From CAYSZB01 sp964435475 (GTDB taxonomy: Bacteria > Chloroflexota > Anaerolineae > Anaerolineales > Anaerolineaceae): a stretch of DNA of 8,422 nt. The notes below the pieces were generated by a model. It did not search any database. It saw nothing but the letters and a program-made list of their open reading frames with translations, and was not told where the DNA came from. Position 1 is the stretch's first letter; the number at the start of each line of letters is the position of its first letter. The DNA is taken from the NCBI GenBank assembly GCA_964435475.1, contig CAYSZB010000087.1, positions 1 to 8,422 on the forward strand, in the 5' to 3' direction. This document shows positions 4,362 to 8,422 of this stretch, one piece after another. A program made the translations under genes and the position numbers.

Positions 4362-7349
4362 GTGGCCATCATCAAATGTAAAATGTGCGGTGGAGAACTG
4401 GAGGTCAACCAGGCGGTGACCGTCGGGGTTTGTCAATCCTGCGGTTCAACCATGACATTGCCAAAAGCAACCGACGAGCAAAAAGCCAACCTTTACAACC
4501 GAGCCAATCATTTCAGGCGCAATAATGAGTTTGACAAGGCGTACGGGATGTACGAAAGCATCCTCAACCAGGATGCCAGCGAAGCGGAAGCCTATTGGGG
4601 ACTGGTGTTGTGCCAGTATGGTATTGAATACGTCGAAGACCCGGCTACGCACGAGCGTGTGCCCACCTGTCATCGTGCTCAGTATGCCCCCATATTTTCA
4701 GATGCCAATTACCAGGCTGCGCTGGAAAATGCGGACCCATCAGCCAAAGCAGTTTATGAGTCTGAAGCAAAAAGAATTGACCAGATACAGAAAAAGATCC
4801 TTGAGATCTCTGCCAAGGAAGAGCCTTTTGACGTCTTCATTTGTTACAAGGAAACAAACGACGCCGGCACCCGCACCCCGGACAGTGTTTTAGCCCAGGA
4901 CCTCTATTATCAACTGGCGCATGACGGTTTCAAAGTGTTTTTCTCGCGCATCACCCTGGAAGACAAACTGGGCACCTCGTATGAGCCCTACATCTTTGCC
5001 GCGCTGAACAGCGCCAGGGTGATGGTGGTGATCGGGACAAAGCCCGATTACATCAACTCAGTATGGGTCAAGAATGAATGGCGGCGCTACCTGGCGCTGA
5101 TCAAAAAGGGTGAGAAAAAGACCCTCATCCCTGCCTACCGTGATATGGATGCCTATGACCTGCCCGATGAATTCTCACACTTCCAGGCACAGGACATGTC
5201 CAAGCTGGGTTTCATGCAAGACCTGACCCGCGGCATTAAGAAGCTTCTGGCTGATAGCAAACCGAAGGAAGGGGAGAAAGAAAAACAACCACAGTTCCAA
5301 AGCAGCCCGACAGCCAATTCTCTTCTCGAACGGGCATACATCTGCCTTGAACTGGGTGACTTTGGCAAGGCAGACGACCTGCTGGAGCAGGTCTTGAACC
5401 TGGAACCGAAGAACTCCGCCGCTTATGTCGGTAAGCTAATGGCGGGATTGAATGTCCGGGAAAGAAAGGCACTGGGCGAGGGTAGAAAGGTGTTCTACAG
5501 TGATCAGAACTTTCAATTAGCCCTGCGCTTTGCAGATGGAACCACCCGGCAGGAGCTGGAGGGCTACCACCAGGCCATACTGGATCGGCTGGACATCGAG
5601 CGCAAGGAAGGCATATACCAGGCAGTAATTTCAACAAAATACTTCAATGAAAGTCATCTGCTTGATGCCATAAGCAAAATGAGGAGCATTACCGGTTACA
5701 AGGATGCCGATCTGCTGGCAAATCAATACCAGGCGATGGCCGAAAAGTTGATCCGTGAGAGGAACCAGTCAGCATATGACAGGGCAAGCCAAGCAAAATC
5801 TACCAGTAAGAATGAAAATGATTATTTACAGGCCGCAGGCTTGTTCAGGGGCATTTCTGGTTATGAAGATGCCAGGGAACAGGCAGAGGAATGTGAAAAC
5901 CTGGCAAAGGAGTGTGTTTACCAGGAGAGCTTGAAGTTGAAGTCCGAACCTTATGTTTTTGCCAGGTTGACACGGGCTACCCAGGAATTCAGCAGGATCA
6001 AAGGTTATAAAGATGCTGCTTACCAGGCAGAGGAATGCGAAAACCTGGCCAGGGAGTGCATTTACCAGGAAGGCATTAAACTCAAGTCCAAGCCCTATAC
6101 CGTAAGTGGCTTAGAGAGTGCCGCTCGTGAATTCAGGAAGATCGAGAATTACCAGGACGCAAAATCCCTGGCAGGAGAATGCGATGACCTGATCGAGAAA
6201 TTAAAAAAACGAAAAAAGAGAAATCAACTCATTTTTGCAGGCAGTGTTGTTGCTGTTGTTACATCCATCATCCTCCTTTTCACGGTGATCATTCCCGGGG
6301 TTAAATATTCAAATGGTATTAAGTACCTGGAAGCCCATCAATATGATGCAGCCGTCCAGGTGTTTTCTAGTCTGGGAAGTTATAAAGACAGTGACGAGAA
6401 AACGAAACTCAGCCATTATGAACTAGCTAAGCAATTGCTGGCGGTAGGTAAAGAAAAGGAGGCTTTAAGTCAGTTTTTGGAGGCAGATCACTATCTAGAC
6501 TCTTGGCAAATTGTCACTAAGATGCGTGTCGATAAAATGGTAATATATGATATTGCTGCTGGACCTATGCACACCGTAGGTTTGAAAGAAGATGGGACGG
6601 TGGTTGCAGTTGGCAACAGCGGGTCAGGAAAACTGGACGTTGATAAATGGCGGGATATCATCGCCATAGCCGCAGGAAATTCTCATTCTGTAGGCTTGAA
6701 AGCCGATGGGACTGTAGTTGCTGTGGGGCGCAATACTGAAGGCCAATTGAATGTAGGTGATTGGCAAGATGTCATTGCCATAGCCGCAGGATGGGATCAC
6801 ACTGTAGGCTTAAAAGCCAACGGGACTGTGGTCGCAGTAGGAGACAAGAGGTCTGGCAAGTTGGATGTTGATGGATGGCGGGACATCATTGCCATAGCTG
6901 TAGGACCTGGTTTCACTGTGGGCTTGAAAGCCGATGGGACGGTTATCGCCGTCGGTAAAAACAATTATGGTGGGATGGATGTCAGTAATTGGCGGGACAT
7001 CATCGCTGTGACAGCGGGAACTTATCATACCGTGGGACTGAAATCGGATGGCACTGTGGTAGCAGTAGGATACAATGGGAGAGGTCAATTAGCTGTTGAT
7101 GGTTGGCATGACATCATTGCTGTGGCAGCCGGAGCTGATCACACCGTGGGTTTGAGGCCCGATGGGACAGTAGTAGCTGTTGGTAACAACGCATATGGTC
7201 AATTGGCTGTTGGTGCTTGGCAGGATGTCATTGCCATAGAAGCAGGACCTGGATACACCCTGGGTTTAAAGGCTGATGGGACTGTGGTCGTTCAGGGAAC
7301 TAATGTATATGGTCAGTTTAATGTCCTCAATTGGGATCTTTTTCCATAG
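4362..7349 (+). CDS. zinc-ribbon/TPR/TIR/helical-repeat/TM/RCC1-propeller protein
   Basis: The product has 995 residues from GTG 4362, with GGAGGG (4350-4355) 6 bases upstream and 23 bases after the preceding gene. Domains in order: a zinc ribbon with C6/C9 and C24/C27; a TPR-like helical segment (about 41-150); a TIR domain (about 154-296) with box 1 FDVFICYKE (156-164), a loop around RITLEDKLGTSYEPY and the WxxxE motif W235-VKN-E239, the glutamate position used by NAD-cleaving TIRs; TPR (about 319-362); and helical repeats marked GYKDA-like at 447, 500, 548, 596 and 673, two of them spaced exactly 48. The basic KLKKRKKR (613-620) precedes one TM helix (about 623-645). A short TPR-like part (646-720) and seven 38-residue RCC1-like repeats (about 725-991) end the protein. 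Positive charges before the helix place the TIR inside and the propeller outside. Related zinc-ribbon/TIR proteins are known in anaerobes, often near SPFH genes. Substrate, trigger and product are unknown. NADase activity is inferred from the motif. Confidence 0.85.
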   Translation: MAIIKCKMCGGELEVNQAVTVGVCQSCGSTMTLPKATDEQKANLYNRANHFRRNNEFDKAYGMYESILNQDASEAEAYWGLVLCQYGIEYVEDPATHERVPTCHRAQYAPIFSDANYQAALENADPSAKAVYESEAKRIDQIQKKILEISAKEEPFDVFICYKETNDAGTRTPDSVLAQDLYYQLAHDGFKVFFSRITLEDKLGTSYEPYIFAALNSARVMVVIGTKPDYINSVWVKNEWRRYLALIKKGEKKTLIPAYRDMDAYDLPDEFSHFQAQDMSKLGFMQDLTRGIKKLLADSKPKEGEKEKQPQFQSSPTANSLLERAYICLELGDFGKADDLLEQVLNLEPKNSAAYVGKLMAGLNVRERKALGEGRKVFYSDQNFQLALRFADGTTRQELEGYHQAILDRLDIERKEGIYQAVISTKYFNESHLLDAISKMRSITGYKDADLLANQYQAMAEKLIRERNQSAYDRASQAKSTSKNENDYLQAAGLFRGISGYEDAREQAEECENLAKECVYQESLKLKSEPYVFARLTRATQEFSRIKGYKDAAYQAEECENLARECIYQEGIKLKSKPYTVSGLESAAREFRKIENYQDAKSLAGECDDLIEKLKKRKKRNQLIFAGSVVAVVTSIILLFTVIIPGVKYSNGIKYLEAHQYDAAVQVFSSLGSYKDSDEKTKLSHYELAKQLLAVGKEKEALSQFLEADHYLDSWQIVTKMRVDKMVIYDIAAGPMHTVGLKEDGTVVAVGNSGSGKLDVDKWRDIIAIAAGNSHSVGLKADGTVVAVGRNTEGQLNVGDWQDVIAIAAGWDHTVGLKANGTVVAVGDKRSGKLDVDGWRDIIAIAVGPGFTVGLKADGTVIAVGKNNYGGMDVSNWRDIIAVTAGTYHTVGLKSDGTVVAVGYNGRGQLAVDGWHDIIAVAAGADHTVGLRPDGTVVAVGNNAYGQLAVGAWQDVIAIEAGPGYTLGLKADGTVVVQGTNVYGQFNVLNWDLFP
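6534..7331 (+). repeat. seven 114-bp coding repeats (RCC1-like propeller)
   Basis: The 3' end of the TIR gene encodes seven units of 38 residues each. Conserved Trp occurs exactly every 38 residues at 763, 801, 839, 877, 915, 953 and 991. Each unit follows the pattern W-(R/Q/H)-D-(I/V)-I-A, then AAG, (H/Y/F)-T/S-(V/L)-GLK, (A/S)DGTVVAVG and G-(Q/K)-L. At DNA level the GLKADGTVVAVG part is still very similar between units, which suggests fairly recent duplication or gene conversion. Seven repeats fit one closed seven-bladed propeller. The period is shorter than the 50 or more residues of classical RCC1, as is common in bacterial versions. Confidence 0.85.
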
Positions 7350-7399
7350 CGGTCGATCAAGGCGTTTCGTCGCCTCGCGCCAGAATAAAAATTATACCG

Positions 7400-7429
7400 G
7401 TAGGGGAGGGTTTCTAAACCCTCCCCTAC
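7400..7429. repeat. perfect GTAG-footed REP palindrome behind the TIR operon
   Basis: GTAGGGGAGGGTTT (7400-7413) and AAACCCTCCCCTAC (7416-7429) are perfect 14-bp arms around CT. The first 27 bases are identical to 2267-2293. The 50 bases between the TIR stop and this element contain no gene. No T-run follows, so any role in ending the operon transcript would not be that of a classical intrinsic terminator. It is also the head of the tandem array that follows. Confidence 0.8.
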
Positions 7430-7835
7430 AAGGAATGCACATGATGGCAGCAAATATTTTTTACATGAGGCACAACCTCTTTTGGTCACATCAACCCATG
7501 ACAGCCCGGTCCAGGCCATGCCTCAAGTTCCAATTGGTTGAGAGGGTGCCCAAACCCTCCCCTTCAAGGATTACACATGAGGGTAGCAAATATTTTTTAC
7601 ATGAGGCACAACCTCTTTCGGCCACATCAAACCATGACAGCCCGGTCCAGGCCATGCCTCAAGTTCCAATTGGTTGAGAGGGTGCCCAAACCCTCCCCTT
7701 CAAGGATTACACATGAGGGTAGCAAATATTTTTTACATGAGGCACAACCTCTTTCGGCCACATCAACCCATGACAGCCCGGTCCAGACCATGCCTCAAGT
7801 TCCAATTGGTTGAGAGGGTTTCAAACCCCTCCCCG
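7406..7835. repeat. BIME-like tandem array: three 136-bp units plus a partial fourth
   Basis: Units run 7406-7541, 7542-7677 and 7678-7813, each exactly 136 bp and almost identical. A partial fourth copy of the palindromic head follows (7814-7835). Each unit starts with GAGGGT and a hairpin ending ACCCTCCCC, contains AAATATTTTTTACATGAGGC, the inverted pair TGAGGCA/TGCCTCA, and ends with the palindrome CCAATTGG and TTGA. Only the first copy keeps the GTAG foot and the full palindrome. Units 2 and 3 have GCCC in the hairpin centre, and the last copy has GGGTTT-C-AAACCC. A period of 136 is not a multiple of three and the same unit is read in different frames, so short open frames here are not genes. 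The array stops 36 bases before an intact RAYT, the usual setting of REP clusters. Confidence 0.85.
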
Positions 7836-7844
7836 ACATTTGAC

Positions 7845-7857
7845 GATCAAATTGATC
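7845..7857. promoter_or_regulatory. 13-bp palindrome just upstream of the RAYT gene
   Basis: GATCAAATTGATC has 6-bp perfect arms around one central base and ends 13 bases before the RAYT ATG. Its position suits an operator or a site for autoregulation. No clear -10/-35 pair was found, and the ribosome binding site is poor, as is common for tightly limited transposases. Confidence 0.35.
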
Positions 7858-7870
7858 AAACCTATAGATC

Positions 7871-8359
7871 ATGAACAAACCACCCTTACCTACTAGAAAA
7901 ACAATGCGGTTGCCTGGTTTTAATTACTCCCAGGCAGGTTATTATTTCATCACTATCTGTACGTACAAACAACAAGACCTCTTCGGTGAGGTGATCGATG
8001 ACCAGATGGTATTAAATCCAATGGGCGAACTGGTAAAGCAGGAATGGCAAGGGTTGGTTGCCCATTATAAAGGGTTGATATTGGATGAATATATCATTAT
8101 GCCGAACCACCTTCATGCGATCGTCATCATCAATGATGAGGGTACAAACAGTGTAATTAAGCAGGGGCTCTTTGAGATCATCCGTGGATTTAAGACCTGG
8201 TCTGCCAGGAAAGTCAACGGTCGGTTTGCTCGGCCCGGGGTACCCCTCTGGCAGCGGTCATTCTATGATCACATCATTCGGGACGAGACTGATCTCAACA
8301 ATACCCGGGAATACATCCTTAACAATCCCGTAAAATGGGCCCTATCCCGTGAACCATAA
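7871..8359 (+). CDS. REP-associated tyrosine transposase (RAYT, Y1/IS200-like), intact
   Basis: The product has 162 residues, the normal size for the family. RLPGFNYSQAGYYFITICTY (13-32) is the typical opening strand. IIMPNHLHAIVII (75-87) holds the HUH-type metal site with H80 and H82. WQRSFYDHIIRDE (127-139) and REYILNNPVKW (146-156) end the fold. Y148 in YILNNP aligns with the YI-x-x-Q tyrosine of IS200/IS605 transposases and is the likely nucleophile. RAYTs cut and rejoin single-stranded DNA at GTAG-footed REP hairpins and are usually single-copy domesticated genes. The array at 7400-7835 is the probable cognate REP set. ATG 7871 is chosen because family members begin about a dozen residues before RLPG; the in-frame ATG at 7904 is an alternative. 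There is no strong ribosome binding site. The segment between H82 and WQR is shorter and unlike that of the remnant at 173-482. Confidence 0.9.
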   Translation: MNKPPLPTRKTMRLPGFNYSQAGYYFITICTYKQQDLFGEVIDDQMVLNPMGELVKQEWQGLVAHYKGLILDEYIIMPNHLHAIVIINDEGTNSVIKQGLFEIIRGFKTWSARKVNGRFARPGVPLWQRSFYDHIIRDETDLNNTREYILNNPVKWALSREP

Positions 8360-8363
8360 CACT

Positions 8364-8422
8364 GTAGGAGGCTGACTCAAAAGTAGATGAATTGGGTTAG
8401 AAAGTGAAAAAGATAAAAAAGT
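8364..8422. other. GTAG-footed half palindrome or insertion-sequence edge at the window end
   Basis: GTAGGAGGCTGACTCAAAAG starts 5 bases after the RAYT stop. It resembles the left arm of the hairpin at 1887 (GTAGGGGCGACTCAAAGT) and could be the first arm of another REP copy cut by the window. Alternatively, AGGCTGACTCAAAAGT resembles terminal inverted repeats of some IS1182-type elements. The rest is A-rich with no gene visible. Confidence 0.3.

Noticed and set aside
4362..7349. Thoeris, CBASS or SPARTA TIR component
   Set aside because: No ThsA, cyclase, STING or Argonaute-like partner is present; the zinc ribbon, TM helix and propeller belong to a different TIR architecture.
7406..7835. 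CRISPR-like array
   Set aside because: Whole 136-bp units including the spacers are near-identical, unlike short repeats with unique spacers, and no cas genes are present.
7276..7874. Overlapping small open frames with near-identical peptides behind the TIR gene
   Set aside because: They are translations of the 136-bp tandem units read in successive frames; they lack ribosome binding sites and match no protein pattern.

Overview
The window looks like an accessory region of a bacterial chromosome. Palindromes beginning GTAGGGG, a RAYT transposase, an AAA_25-type ATPase and a zinc-ribbon/TIR/propeller protein suggest a Chloroflexota (Anaerolineae-like) or other environmental anaerobe. That placement rests on gene style only and is tentative. 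No tRNA, rRNA or CRISPR array was seen.

Left part (1-1860). After a possible 18-codon end of an upstream gene comes a REP-like palindrome. Next, on the minus strand, is the decayed C-terminal half of a REP-associated tyrosine transposase (RAYT), broken by a 40-bp insertion. A good sigma70-type promoter (TTGCGC, 17 bp, TATAAT) then drives a GC-rich RecA/AAA_25-type ATPase, the kind usually found in plasmid, phage or integrative-element replication modules. Its ribosome binding site points to a CTG start upstream of the first conventional start. The gene ends in three tandem 8-bp repeats that also form an inverted repeat.

Middle part (1861-7349). A 13+6-bp hairpin, a 330-bp stretch without a credible gene and a GTAG-footed palindrome lead to an AT-rich promoter with a 7-bp inverted repeat over its -10 box. 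Then comes a compact three-gene plus-strand operon: (1) an SPFH/band-7 protein with three C-terminal zinc ribbons, resembling the YdjI type; (2) a four-TM protein with a C-terminal helical domain, joined by an ATGA stop/start overlap; (3) a 995-residue protein with zinc ribbon, TPR, TIR, helical repeats, one TM helix and a seven-repeat RCC1-like propeller. The TIR carries the WxxxE motif of NAD-consuming TIRs. The basic stretch before the TM helix puts the TIR in the cytosol and the propeller outside. The genes together suggest a membrane-anchored sensing complex with a TIR effector. Its function (envelope stress, phage defence or other) is inference. This operon is the best candidate for an undescribed system.

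Right part (7350-8422). The operon is followed by a palindrome whose first 27 bases are identical to the one just upstream of it, so the operon is bracketed. This palindrome opens a BIME-like array of three 136-bp tandem units plus a partial fourth. An intact RAYT with an HUH-type motif follows. The last bases hold another GTAG-footed half-palindrome or the edge of an insertion sequence.
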